A model generated the notes under the pieces. It did not search any database and was not told the origin of the DNA. It saw nothing but the letters and a program-made list of their open reading frames with translations. 64,000 nt of DNA from positions 62,001 to 126,000 of the forward strand of contig JADJHP010000001.1 of the NCBI GenBank assembly GCA_016707525.1. The letters are read 5' to 3'. Below, piece after piece: positions 27,423 to 35,726 of this stretch (the stretch's first letter is position 1; every line of letters starts with the position of its first letter). The position numbers and the translations under genes were made by a program. This stretch comes from Ignavibacteriota bacterium. GTDB lineage: Bacteria > Bacteroidota > Ignavibacteria > UBA10030 > UBA6906.

Positions 27423-27842
27423 CTCTATTCTGTTACTGCGTCAAGGATGGACGCTGTTAATCTCACTTGGTGTGTCATCGTCGACAGCGATCGCGTAGCG
27501 GCTGGGGCTCCTCCATCTCCCGATGCACTCTCAATTCTCGCCTCTCGATCTCCGACCTGCCGGACTGTGGAAATCATGAATCGCACTGCAATTGAGAACT
27601 ACTTGGACCCCTCAAAAATTGCGGCGATCACCGGTGTTCTTTGTGCAGTTCCTCAATATGGACGTCCAACTGATCCTGCTGGCAATGCTCTAACAAAGAA
27701 CGACCTGAAGACTATCAAAAGAAATGCGGGTAGGGTTGCTGCGGCTATGGGGCCAGATATTGTGCCATTTTCTCTCGATTCATCAGGCGCCTCTGAATGG
27801 ATTACACTTTTCTCAAATGTCAAGAATGCGTTTGGGCTTTGA
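27423..27842 (+). pseudogene. Remnant of an OLD-like TOPRIM nuclease (C-terminal end)
   Basis: About 139 codons of a protein truncated at its 5' end by the IS3 element. The segment WCVIVDSDRVAAGAPPS has the DxD signature of a TOPRIM domain, and VEIMNRTAIENYLDPSKI matches the R/T-x-IENY-L element that follows TOPRIM in OLD-family and related AAA ATPase-nucleases, many of which act in phage defence. The ATPase half is absent from the window. The open frame extends upstream to 27294 but that part overlaps orfA of the IS on the other strand and has no homology appearance. It is followed by an attC site, so it may have been the tail of an integron cassette. Confidence 0.6.
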
Positions 27843-27859
27843 GCGCCCACAACGGTAGG

Positions 27860-27987
27860 GCCTAACCAACGCTTGCACCTGACGCCGCGTCTGGGGCATC
27901 GGGGTCGTCACCGATTCTGTTATAGGTTTTGGTTGCTTGCAATTCCACAGTCGTTTCGCGGCGCAGGTGAGCCGCGATCCGTTAGGC
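27860..27987 (+). other. Integron attC site 1
   Basis: 128-base imperfect palindrome bounded by GCCTAAC (R'', 27860-27866) and GTTAGGC (R', 27981-27987), a 7/7 inverted match with the consensus core GTTRRRY. Inside, CACCTGACGCCGCG pairs with CGCGGCGCAGGTG leaving a single extrahelical A, the hallmark of a folded attC, separated from the outer stem by an unpaired spacer. The middle (about 27895-27950) is the variable terminal structure. The right half is almost identical to that of attC site 2. Confidence 0.82.
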
Positions 27988-28014
27988 GGCAACTCTTCTC
28001 ACATCAGGATACCT

Positions 28015-29310
28015 ATGCGATCTACCATCGTAACTCTACTTGTCTTTACCGCTCTCTCCGCGTCGCCGGCACAACTGTCGATCGAAACCGCGAAGGAAGA
28101 TATCATCCGTCTATGCTCACCCGAGTTTGTCGGGCGCGGCTACTTCGCCGAAGGCAATGCCAAGGCGGGAAATTATCTCAAAGCCCGCTTTCGCGAGATT
28201 GGCCTTGTGCCCATCGCCGCCGACATTGGCCAGAAATTCGAAATAGAACAGAATGTCGTTGACGGATTGGCTACGCTAGAAGTCAATGACCGCAAGCTAG
28301 TTCTTGGGAGAGACTTTCTTCCATTTGCTACTACCGGGTCTGGTTCAAACTCAAGGCGTACGCCAATCTACTATGTTCGCGGTGGAGTCTTCGCTCCCAA
28401 CAAGGGGATCAATGATTATGCGGCCGTGGCAAGCGAGCGCGCAATCCTCATCTTCGACGACGAAGTGTCGGCGCAAGTCCAGGCAGATAAGTCCATCGAT
28501 CCACGTTCTTATTCCCGTGCAGCAAGGATAGCCAATGCCGGAGAACTAAGAGCGTCCGCCGCCATCTTCCTCGTCAAGGAGCTCATGGCTTCGACGCCAT
28601 ATGAGAAGGCGAACGTCGCTGTCTTTGACGTTCTTTTGAGTTCATTACCGACTCCCGTTGAATCGGTTCGATTCGAGGTGGAGGCCTCGATGGAGGAATA
28701 CGACGCCGAGAATATCATTGGCATGGTCAAGGGTACTGGGGAAACCGATACTTCTATCATCATATGCGCACACTATGATCATCTGGGTGGATTCGCGGAT
28801 TCCCTCTACTTTCCGGGCGCGAACGACAACGCAAGTGGCGTCGGGATGCTCCTTACGCTCGCGGACTACTTCGCTACGCATCCAACTAAGCACTCGTTGG
28901 TGTTCATAGCCTTTTCAGGCGAAGACGTCGGTCTCATCGGCTCCAAGTACTATTCTGAGAACCCGCTCAAGCCCCTGGCAACTACCAAGTTCCTACTCAA
29001 CCTTGACATGGTCGCGTCTGGAAACGATGGGGTAATGGCTGTCGGCGGGGATGATTTTCCAGAGTTCTATGCGATCCTCAAGGCAGCCAACGAATCATTG
29101 GCGCTCGGTCCGCTCTACAAACGTTGGAACGCCCCCAACGGCGATCATCACTTCATTTCACAGAAGGGAGTCAAGACTTTCTTCTTGTATGCCAATCAAG
29201 GCACACAACCGTATCACAGCTTTCAAGATGTGCCGGCGACCCTGGACTGGAAGGCGTTCGCGCACATCCTTGCGTTATCAAAAGAATTCATTGCAGCTAT
29301 CGCCAATTAG
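28015..29310 (+). CDS. Secreted M28-family zinc peptidase (integron cassette gene)
   Basis: 431 residues from the ATG at 28015, with an AGGAT site and a signal peptide (STIVTLLVFTALSASPAQ). Peptidase domain from about residue 240: AHYDHLGG (zinc His), GANDNASGVGM (bridging Asp), FSGEDVGLIGSKYY (catalytic Glu plus Asp ligand), LNLDMVASG (Asp ligand) and YHSFQDVP (final His). All five metal-site positions are present, so it should be an active di-zinc aminopeptidase. A protease-associated-type domain precedes it (about 90-225). The gene lies exactly between attC site 1 and attC site 2, the layout of an integron cassette, oriented with the attC sites. Confidence 0.92.
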   Translation: MRSTIVTLLVFTALSASPAQLSIETAKEDIIRLCSPEFVGRGYFAEGNAKAGNYLKARFREIGLVPIAADIGQKFEIEQNVVDGLATLEVNDRKLVLGRDFLPFATTGSGSNSRRTPIYYVRGGVFAPNKGINDYAAVASERAILIFDDEVSAQVQADKSIDPRSYSRAARIANAGELRASAAIFLVKELMASTPYEKANVAVFDVLLSSLPTPVESVRFEVEASMEEYDAENIIGMVKGTGETDTSIIICAHYDHLGGFADSLYFPGANDNASGVGMLLTLADYFATHPTKHSLVFIAFSGEDVGLIGSKYYSENPLKPLATTKFLLNLDMVASGNDGVMAVGGDDFPEFYAILKAANESLALGPLYKRWNAPNGDHHFISQKGVKTFFLYANQGTQPYHSFQDVPATLDWKAFAHILALSKEFIAAIAN

Positions 29311-29318
29311 AAGTTGCC

Positions 29319-29479
29319 GCCTAACAAGTCACTCAACTTGCGCTCGCCGCTTCGCGGTAGCTTCGCAGAAAATGGCGGTGGATAGGGAAGCAGTTCAGGC
29401 CAGCCACAACTATTGCGGTACTTGACAGTTTAACGAACCTACAACTCGCCGGCGCAGGTGAGCCGCGAAATCGTTAGGC
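29319..29479 (+). other. Integron attC site 2
   Basis: 161-base site bounded by GCCTAAC (29319-29325) and GTTAGGC (29473-29479). The right half GGCGCAGGTGAGCCGCGA is shared with attC site 1. The left inner arm CTCAACTTGCGCTCG pairs with CGGCGCAGGTGAG with three unpaired bases. It starts 9 bases after the stop of the M28 peptidase gene, as expected for a cassette attC. Confidence 0.78.
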
Positions 29480-29488
29480 AGCCCCGGA

Positions 29489-29791
29489 ATGGACCAGAAA
29501 ACGAAACGCGCGCGGGAGATTCAGGATGCTATTCACACAATTCTCCTGCATGAGTGGGATCCGCTTTGCGTCGTCCATCTCCCCGGTGCGCAGGACGAGT
29601 ATGACGGGTACATCGGGTCCGTGTACAGTTGGCTCGCCGCGGGGAGCAGCGCAACAGAGGTTGCGGAACGTCTTGCTGCGCTTGAACGCGAGTCATTGGG
29701 TTTCTCGACCCCAGCAAATGCACTGTTGCCAGTCGCAACAAGTCTCTGCGCACTGGACGTGCGGTTAGATCCGGAGGTCGGGGCTGCCTAG
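29489..29791 (+). CDS. Small hypothetical protein (integron cassette gene)
   Basis: 100-residue soluble protein of unknown function starting at ATG 29489, ten bases after the core of attC site 2. Visible features: an amphipathic N-terminal helix (KRAREIQDAIHTILLHEWDPL), the acidic/aromatic motif QDEYDGYIGSVYSWL, then two further helices (ATEVAERLAALERESLGF). The HEWDPL...QDEYDGYIGSVY arrangement resembles small conserved hypothetical proteins that I associate with gene cassettes, but I cannot name a family. No signal peptide. Its 3' end runs directly into a half attC-like sequence. Confidence 0.7.
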   Translation: MDQKTKRAREIQDAIHTILLHEWDPLCVVHLPGAQDEYDGYIGSVYSWLAAGSSATEVAERLAALERESLGFSTPANALLPVATSLCALDVRLDPEVGAA

Positions 29792-29822
29792 CTAGCGGCT
29801 GCACCTGACGCAGCGCCAGGTT
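29788..29822 (+). other. Left half of a third, truncated attC site
   Basis: The string GCCTAGC (degenerate R'') followed by GGCTGCACCTGACGCAGCG matches the left arm of attC site 1 (GCTTGCACCTGACGCCGCG) at nearly every position. No GTTAGGC partner is found in the following 300 bases, so the right half appears to have been lost and the cassette array ends here. Confidence 0.6.
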
Positions 29823-29978
29823 CGCTTCGAAAGATACTGGTTACGAATCGGTGCTGACAGTAGCGTGTATTTACAGATGTGTCCGAAGCAAGGTGATGAG
29901 TGCGTCAAGCCAAGAAGCGAGGTAAGGTACGATCTGAATTCAAGAGGGTATTCAATAGCCTTCGGAAGCAGGTGACTT

Positions 29979-30782
29979 GTGTCACGCCGCAATCAAGTGT
30001 TTGGGATGTGCCGTCTTTGTGGCAATGAGCGGCAATTGTCGTTTGAACATGTCCCACCAAAGGCAGCGTTCAACGACAGGAGGTACATCAAAGTCGCTTT
30101 GGAAGATACGATTGGGCTTGGACCTGATGAAATCGTCAAAGGGCCAATAAAACAGGGTGGGATCGGTGACTATACTCTTTGCATCAAGTGCAACAGCGAC
30201 ACCGGGGCGTGGTATGGAGGCAGGTTCGTCGATTGGTGTTATCAGGCGATGGAAATCCTAATCAGATCCAATGGAAACCCGACACTTGTCTACTTGAACT
30301 ACCTCTTTCCGTTGCCGATCCTCAAGCAAATTGTAGCAATGTTCTTCTCCGTTAACGATGAACACTTCGCGGCAAAACATCCGGAGCTCGTACGGTTTGT
30401 CCTGGACAAGGAGAGAAATCATTTACCCCCGATCTACCGATTCTTCGTCTACTACAATCTTACGGGGCGTTTCCGGTATTCCGGGGTATCTGCACGAATT
30501 CAACTTGACTCGAATGCTATGCCTGGTTCAAATGCCATCGTGATGAGTGAGATAACGTACCCACCCTTCGGCTATCTCCTGACTTTCAATTCGGCCCCCC
30601 CGGATAACAGACTTGTCGAGATCACCCATTTCGCTGATTGCAGGTATGACGAGTTCCGAGTGATGACGCTGAAACTACCTGTGCTTCCAACTCATCTGGC
30701 TTATCCCGGCGACTACCGAACGAGGGAGGAAATCAATGAACAGGCCGCCCGTTCGAAAGGGGAAGAAACTGGCGATCCTTGA
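29979..30782 (+). CDS. HNH-type zinc-finger protein, putative nuclease
   Basis: 267-residue cytoplasmic protein with GTG start at 29979 (an ATG at 30006 is an alternative). The N-terminus holds a four-cysteine site around a histidine: CRLCGNERQLSFEHVPPKAAFN, split here as CRLCG, then EHVPP, then CIKCNSDTG near residue 68. C-x2-C plus EHVPP plus C-x2-CN is the arrangement of HNH/treble-clef endonucleases of the type seen in defence and mobile loci. The remaining 190 residues (RYSGVSARIQLDSNAM, PPFGYLLTFNSAPPD) are not recognised. It sits at the edge of the cassette remnant; no partner gene is evident. Confidence 0.7.
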   Translation: MSRRNQVFGMCRLCGNERQLSFEHVPPKAAFNDRRYIKVALEDTIGLGPDEIVKGPIKQGGIGDYTLCIKCNSDTGAWYGGRFVDWCYQAMEILIRSNGNPTLVYLNYLFPLPILKQIVAMFFSVNDEHFAAKHPELVRFVLDKERNHLPPIYRFFVYYNLTGRFRYSGVSARIQLDSNAMPGSNAIVMSEITYPPFGYLLTFNSAPPDNRLVEITHFADCRYDEFRVMTLKLPVLPTHLAYPGDYRTREEINEQAARSKGEETGDP

Positions 30783-31156
30783 CGAAAGGATCAGCTGATG
30801 CGACTCGGACTCCCAGTGAAATCGGTCGATCTGTCGGTTGGCTCAAAAGGCATGAAGCTCTCATACCATGCCTTTCGGGGGCCTTCAATACTGCATGACT
30901 GAGCAATTACTGTTCGCCCACCTCCAATTCCGCCCTTGAACTGAATCGTAAGCTCGGTAGGATATCGACATCGAGGAACCAAGGAAACGACAGACTCCTT
31001 GAGAATGTGGGTCGGTGTTGCTTGATGCGGCCAGGGGTGTTCGCAGGCCCATCCTCCTGCGTACGAGGCAGGAGGATAGGGCTTTTCCCGTCTCAACATC
31101 CTCAAATCTGTACTGTTTTCGCCACACGACTACCACGCTCAGTCACGATTTCGAGG

Positions 31157-31198
31157 GCCTGAGCAACCACTTGAGCAACCACCTGGGCAACCACCGAC
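31157..31198 (+). repeat. Three tandem 12-base repeats
   Basis: Three consecutive 12-mers of the form (C/T)TG(A/G)GCAACCAC. They lie in the 800-base gene-free stretch 30783-31588, in which I see no convincing gene or RNA. Confidence 0.6.
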
Positions 31199-31516
31199 CA
31201 AGTAGAACATAGCGCTGCATGAACTGAGCGCAGACTTTGTCGACTGGTGAAATATATGAGCGGCGGTCAGGTGTTGTCAAGGGGAATCTATCTTGGCGGT
31301 TGGTCATCGGCTCAAGGTCCCACCGCGAGCGGAGATGTTATTTGATCCTTGCCCCCGTGAATCACCAAAATGCAGCTGGCAATCACATTCATCAATCCTC
31401 AGTCGCAGGTGTGGCCTGCCCACCTGACCATCCTTGTTGTTCTTCCTCCCGCTGCCCCTTGGGAGCGCCTTCAGAACTTCCTCGTTTGACTTCATCGCTA
31501 TTCGAACATCACTCCT

Positions 31517-31579
31517 GGAACAGTCCCTGGAATCCCATGTCCTTGGAATCCCATGTCCCTGGAATCCCTGGAATCCCAC
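31517..31579 (+). repeat. Tandem CTGGAATCCC repeats
   Basis: Four to five imperfect copies of a TGGAATCCC-centred unit, two of them as a 16-mer ending CCCATGTC. They end about ten bases before the promoter of the T9SS gene at 31760. Confidence 0.6.
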
Positions 31580-31588
31580 GCTAGCGCG

Positions 31589-31617
31589 TTGACAATCCCA
31601 ATTCGTAGCCGTATCTT
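31589..31617 (+). promoter_or_regulatory. Sigma-70-type promoter of T9SS cargo gene A
   Basis: TTGACA at 31589-31594, 17-base spacer, TATCTT at 31612-31617. The transcription start would be near 31624, directly before the conserved leader element. The same geometry recurs at 42699 and 46240. Confidence 0.75.
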
Positions 31618-31625
31618 TCATATGC

Positions 31626-31695
31626 ACTATCGGGGGAACGATGGAACTGCATATGCCTCTTGTCCGGATGTCATGGATGGGAGGCATTCGTGTTC
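31626..31695 (+). ncRNA. Conserved two-hairpin 5' leader element, copy A
   Basis: About 70 bases nearly identical to 42736-42806. Hairpin 1: CTATCG, loop GGGGAA, CGATGG. Hairpin 2: GCCTCTTGTCC (31655-31665), 9-base loop, GGATGGGAGGC (31675-31685), 11 pairs including G-U pairs. The element begins at the predicted transcription start and precedes the gene start by about 65 bases. Candidate cis-regulatory RNA; I do not match it to a known riboswitch. Confidence 0.6.
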
Positions 31696-31759
31696 CTTCC
31701 AGGTGCTATTGCTACACGACGCAACTGGCTCCCTGGTCAAGACGAAGGCGGCGACGTTC

Positions 31760-33061
31760 ATGACTGTTTCACGAAATGCCAATCATTCAATGTTGGCGTT
31801 GCTGTCGATGATCTTCGGCATCCTGATCGCTTCGATGGCCACCGCGCAAACCCAGTCCTGGGAATTGCTGAATGGAACGAGCAACCAGAATGTTGCGAAT
31901 GTCGTGGTGACGAGACCGGGCAACATCTTTGGCGGGTTCAACTTCGGAAGGATATTTCGATCGCTGGACGGCGGGGAAAGCTGGACCAAAGTATGGGACA
32001 GCACGATGAATACCTTCGTCCACGCTTTTGCGGTGGATTCCTCGGGGAACATATACGCTGCGACCTCCACCCTGGAGATCGTCACGGATGAGAATGCGTA
32101 CTACGTAGGGAGAATCATCCGGTCCTCCGACGAAGGTACCACGTGGCAGTCGGCGGACACGGGGATCGAGAGAATTGTCATGAATGATCTGCTTGTCGAC
32201 GGGAAGAATCGCCTCTATGCGGGAACCTACGGGGGAAAGGTCTTTCGTTCCACCGACCTCGGCATGAGTTGGTTGCTGATCCGGGATGATCATTCCGAAG
32301 CCTATGTGCATTGCCTTGGTCTTGACCAGCACGGCAACATCTGGACGGGAGATAGCCGTGGGCATCTCATGCAAAGCCGCGATAGCGGGTCGACCTGGAG
32401 TGATATCGTGAATATCGGCAAAAGCATAGAATCCCTTGCTCCGGGGAATGGTGATACTGTTTATGCGGGAGCCTGGGACGATTTTCATGTCGACGGTGGG
32501 GTGTACGGAATATCGTGCGAGAGCAAGACATGGTGGAAGATCGGCCTACAATCCACATCTGTAGTTTCGCTCCTCCAGCACGATACGCTGCTCCTTGCGG
32601 GTACGACCGGGGCTGGGGTGTTCTCTTTGGCTCGTAGTGAGACCACATGGATTCCATACTCGAACGGTCTCTCGAACCTGAATGTCTGGGCACTGACCCA
32701 CGGACCTCGTGGGGAGCTGATCGCAGGGACCTGGGGCGGTCTGTTCCGGAGCTCTTCTTCAATTCTTGGAACCAGTGAGCCCCCTGGCGCTCGGCCGACA
32801 ACGAACCTTCTTGATCAGAACTACCCCAACCCCTTCAACCCCTCGACGACGATCGCATATCATCTGCCCGTCCGCACCCACCTGAGGCTGGCGGTCTTCA
32901 ACGTCCTGGGCCAGCAGGTTGATGTGTTGCAGAATGGAGAGTGCGATGCGGGGTCGCATACGGTTCGCTTCGATGCAGCCGGCCTGCCAAGCGGTATATA
33001 TTTCTTCCGTTTGAACGCAGGAGTGTTCACAGAGACAAGGAAGTGCACGCTGGTGAGGTAG
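31760..33061 (+). CDS. Secreted BNR/sialidase-like beta-propeller with T9SS sorting domain (cargo gene A)
   Basis: 433 residues from the ATG at 31760 (the open frame extends upstream through the promoter and leader, so the longer version is excluded). Signal peptide MLALLSMIFGILIASMATAQ. Residues about 35-335 are propeller blades with the BNR/Asp-box-like motifs GRIFRSLDGGESWTKVW, RIIRSSDEGTTWQSAD, GKVFRSTDLGMSWLLI, GHLMQSRDSGSTWSDI. The C-terminus is a T9SS type A sorting domain (LLDQNYPNPFNPSTTI to TRKCTLVR). No glycosidase catalytic residues are obvious; probably a surface binding or structural protein. Followed after 30 bases by a second propeller gene. Confidence 0.88.
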   Translation: MTVSRNANHSMLALLSMIFGILIASMATAQTQSWELLNGTSNQNVANVVVTRPGNIFGGFNFGRIFRSLDGGESWTKVWDSTMNTFVHAFAVDSSGNIYAATSTLEIVTDENAYYVGRIIRSSDEGTTWQSADTGIERIVMNDLLVDGKNRLYAGTYGGKVFRSTDLGMSWLLIRDDHSEAYVHCLGLDQHGNIWTGDSRGHLMQSRDSGSTWSDIVNIGKSIESLAPGNGDTVYAGAWDDFHVDGGVYGISCESKTWWKIGLQSTSVVSLLQHDTLLLAGTTGAGVFSLARSETTWIPYSNGLSNLNVWALTHGPRGELIAGTWGGLFRSSSSILGTSEPPGARPTTNLLDQNYPNPFNPSTTIAYHLPVRTHLRLAVFNVLGQQVDVLQNGECDAGSHTVRFDAAGLPSGIYFFRLNAGVFTETRKCTLVR

Positions 33062-33091
33062 GAGAATGTATATCTTATTACGGAGAAGGCA

Positions 33092-35176
33092 ATGAACAAC
33101 AATGTCACGATCTGTGTGGCGATCCTCCTCATGTGGTGTGCCGCCCCTGGTAAGGCACAATGGATGCCGGTCAACCTGCCGTCATGTACTCTGCTTCACG
33201 CATATGAGTCCATAGGTCCCGTTCTGGTCACTGCGTCTGACAATGGTGTGTACCGCAGCGATGACGCCGGGCATACGTGGAAGGAGAATGACCTGGTTGC
33301 CACGGATCTCCGCTTTCTCAGCTTGGGGCGGTTGGGGCAGATGCTCTTCGGTGGAGACCGGACCAGGGGTGGTGTGTACATGTCCCGTGATACAGGAGCA
33401 ACGTGGGAATGGCGCAGCAATGGACTCCTGACGGCCCCAGCGTATACGCTGCCTCTCGTTCGCTCGTTCGCCGTCGTGGGATCGAACATTTACGCGGGAA
33501 CCTCCGACGGTGTCTTTGAGAGCACCGATGAGGGGGAATCCTGGAGCAACACAAGTCTCGGCCTGACAGACCGCAATGTCTCGTGCCTGGCGCAGCTGGG
33601 AAGATATCTGTTGGCGGGAACATATGGGGGAGGGATCTTCCGTCGTGCGGCAGGCAGTTCGTCATGGTCGCATCTGAGCCCGGGGCCGACTGATCCATCC
33701 GTCTCATCCCTCGTCGCTGATTCAGGGGCACTGTACGCGGGGACATGGTATGGCGGGGTCTTCATCTCCGTCGACTCCGGCAACTCCTGGCAGGCACGCA
33801 ATGAGGGATTGCAGGGCCTTTCGGTCAAGGCTTTGGGTCACGCAGGCAGCGTGCTTGTGGTCGGGACCGATGCAGGGTTTTCCAGATCGAGTGACGCCGG
33901 GGTCACGTGGAGTTCAGGGAACTCGCCGGTTTCGATAACCATTGTCAACGGGTTTTTTGCATATGGAGGCAGTGTCTTCGCAGCGAGCGATGGATGCTAC
34001 GTGTCTGAAGATCAGGGGACCACGTGGGCGTACAGGAATGCCGGTCTTGCGACAGTGTCCGTTCGTTCGATGGCCGTGATCGATACATGTGTATTCGCTG
34101 GAACATCGTATCCCGGTGTGGTCGTCCTTCAGCAACACAGCGCGCAGGTTGTTCGTTTTGACACAAGTCGCACTACTATGGATGCGCGGGCGATTGCTGG
34201 AACCGCCACAGAACAGTATGCCGGGCTCTGGGGTGCTGGCATGCGACGCTCCCTCTCGGGTGGACAGACCTGGGCCAATGTGTCGAATGGGCTCCAGAAC
34301 CAGACCGTGAACACGATCCTCCTCGATAATGGGAGGCTCATGGCGGGATGTCTGGGTGCCGTATCAGCATCAACGGACCATGGAGACCACTGGCAGTCGC
34401 TCGGGACCGGACTTGCGGGTCGGTTCGTGCACACCCTCTTCAAGAGCGGCTCCGGTCTGTTCGTCGGAACCGACAGCGGGGTATATGCTTGGAGTGAAGC
34501 GGATAGCACGTGGGGCTTGAGGAGCACCGGATTACCACCTTGGGAGGTCCTTTCGCTGGTCAATGATGGTCCGACACTGTATGCCGGTACGAATGGACGG
34601 GGAGTGTACCGCTCGTCCGACGGAGGAATGTCGTGGGAGGGTACCAACGGCCCACTCACAGAGCAGAGCACTGTGGCCGTCTTGCTCAACGATGGACATC
34701 GCATCATCGCCGGGACATGGAGCGGGGTCTTTGTGTCACGTGATGGCGGATCGTCCTGGGATTCGGTGAACGCCGGGCTGGCATCCCGTCAGGTGTACTC
34801 CATGTGCGTTGCAGAGGACTACGTGTACAGTGGAACCGCACGGGGAGTCTACCGTATTCCCAGAACCGCATTTGGCCTCACCAGCGTGAAACATGATGGC
34901 GGGTCCTCCTTGCGTGGGTATGTGCTGGACCAGAACTATCCCAACCCGTTCAACCCGTCGACGACGATTCTCTATGGTCTCCCGAGTCGATCTCATGTAA
35001 CATTGTCGGTGTGCAACACACTCGGGCAACAAGTGTCGAATCTTGTCCAAGCCGAGCAGGACGCAGGCTACCACGAAGTCAAATTCGATGGGGCCGATCT
35101 CCCGAGCGGGGTGTATTTCTATCGCATGCGGGTGGGGTCATTCACCGAGACGCGCAAGTTATTGCTCGTCCGATGA
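33092..35176 (+). CDS. Secreted BNR-like beta-propeller protein with T9SS sorting domain
   Basis: 694 residues from ATG 33092; signal peptide VTICVAILLMWCAAPGKAQ. At least ten blades with the repeated Asp-box pattern (NGVYRSDDAGHTWKE, GVYMSRDTGATWEWR, GVFESTDEGESWSN, GVFISVDSGNSWQA, GVYRSSDGGMSWEG, GVFVSRDGGSSWDSV). The number of blades suggests two stacked propellers. The C-terminal domain has NYPNPFNPSTTI and ends TETRKLLLVR, the T9SS type A signal for surface export. It shares the operon with cargo gene A. A group II intron lies 30 bases after the stop codon. Confidence 0.9.
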   Translation: MNNNVTICVAILLMWCAAPGKAQWMPVNLPSCTLLHAYESIGPVLVTASDNGVYRSDDAGHTWKENDLVATDLRFLSLGRLGQMLFGGDRTRGGVYMSRDTGATWEWRSNGLLTAPAYTLPLVRSFAVVGSNIYAGTSDGVFESTDEGESWSNTSLGLTDRNVSCLAQLGRYLLAGTYGGGIFRRAAGSSSWSHLSPGPTDPSVSSLVADSGALYAGTWYGGVFISVDSGNSWQARNEGLQGLSVKALGHAGSVLVVGTDAGFSRSSDAGVTWSSGNSPVSITIVNGFFAYGGSVFAASDGCYVSEDQGTTWAYRNAGLATVSVRSMAVIDTCVFAGTSYPGVVVLQQHSAQVVRFDTSRTTMDARAIAGTATEQYAGLWGAGMRRSLSGGQTWANVSNGLQNQTVNTILLDNGRLMAGCLGAVSASTDHGDHWQSLGTGLAGRFVHTLFKSGSGLFVGTDSGVYAWSEADSTWGLRSTGLPPWEVLSLVNDGPTLYAGTNGRGVYRSSDGGMSWEGTNGPLTEQSTVAVLLNDGHRIIAGTWSGVFVSRDGGSSWDSVNAGLASRQVYSMCVAEDYVYSGTARGVYRIPRTAFGLTSVKHDGGSSLRGYVLDQNYPNPFNPSTTILYGLPSRSHVTLSVCNTLGQQVSNLVQAEQDAGYHEVKFDGADLPSGVYFYRMRVGSFTETRKLLLVR

Positions 35177-35726
35177 GTGCCAAGGTAAACTGTTCCTAAT
35201 CTTGTTGGGTGAGGAGTGAGGGCACTCAACTCCAAGTCCCAACCGTGATGAGACTCTGTTCATCACGTAGCGAGGAGTCGGTGTGAGACGGGAAACGGTC
35301 TCATGCTAAGCGACTCGACGACGTAGTCTGAAAGGACGCAACGCAAACAACCAGGTCGTAATCTTTGGGTGAACGCACAGGTAGCCTCGTAAAGAATACT
35401 GAGATGGACGAACCCCTATCGAATGGGTGAAGTCAGGACTGCACGCCGGGCACAGAGAGAATACGGCGACGGCAGCATCTCCGGGGTGCGAGCGACGACA
35501 TGGTTGGACAGATGAGGAACGGGACTTGGGAAACCCTCGCTGGCCCTGCGCGACCCAATACTCCACTTGGGGAGTGCAGGAGCAGAGCCCTCCTATAAAC
35601 GCACAGAAGGGAGGGAAGCTGGCAGGGTGGCGGATGGAGTCGTAGTACCTGCGAAGCCTCGGAAAGCGAGGTGGAGGGAAGGACTCCTGCTGAAGTATAA
35701 CTTCTGAAGAAACGAAGGAGCGTGTA

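Noticed and set aside
25900..27440. Terminal inverted repeats of the IS3 element
   Set aside because: I compared the flanks of both ends and found no convincing inverted match, so borders are not claimed.
31157..31198. Possible CRISPR-like repeats
   Set aside because: Units are contiguous 12-mers without spacers and no cas genes are present.
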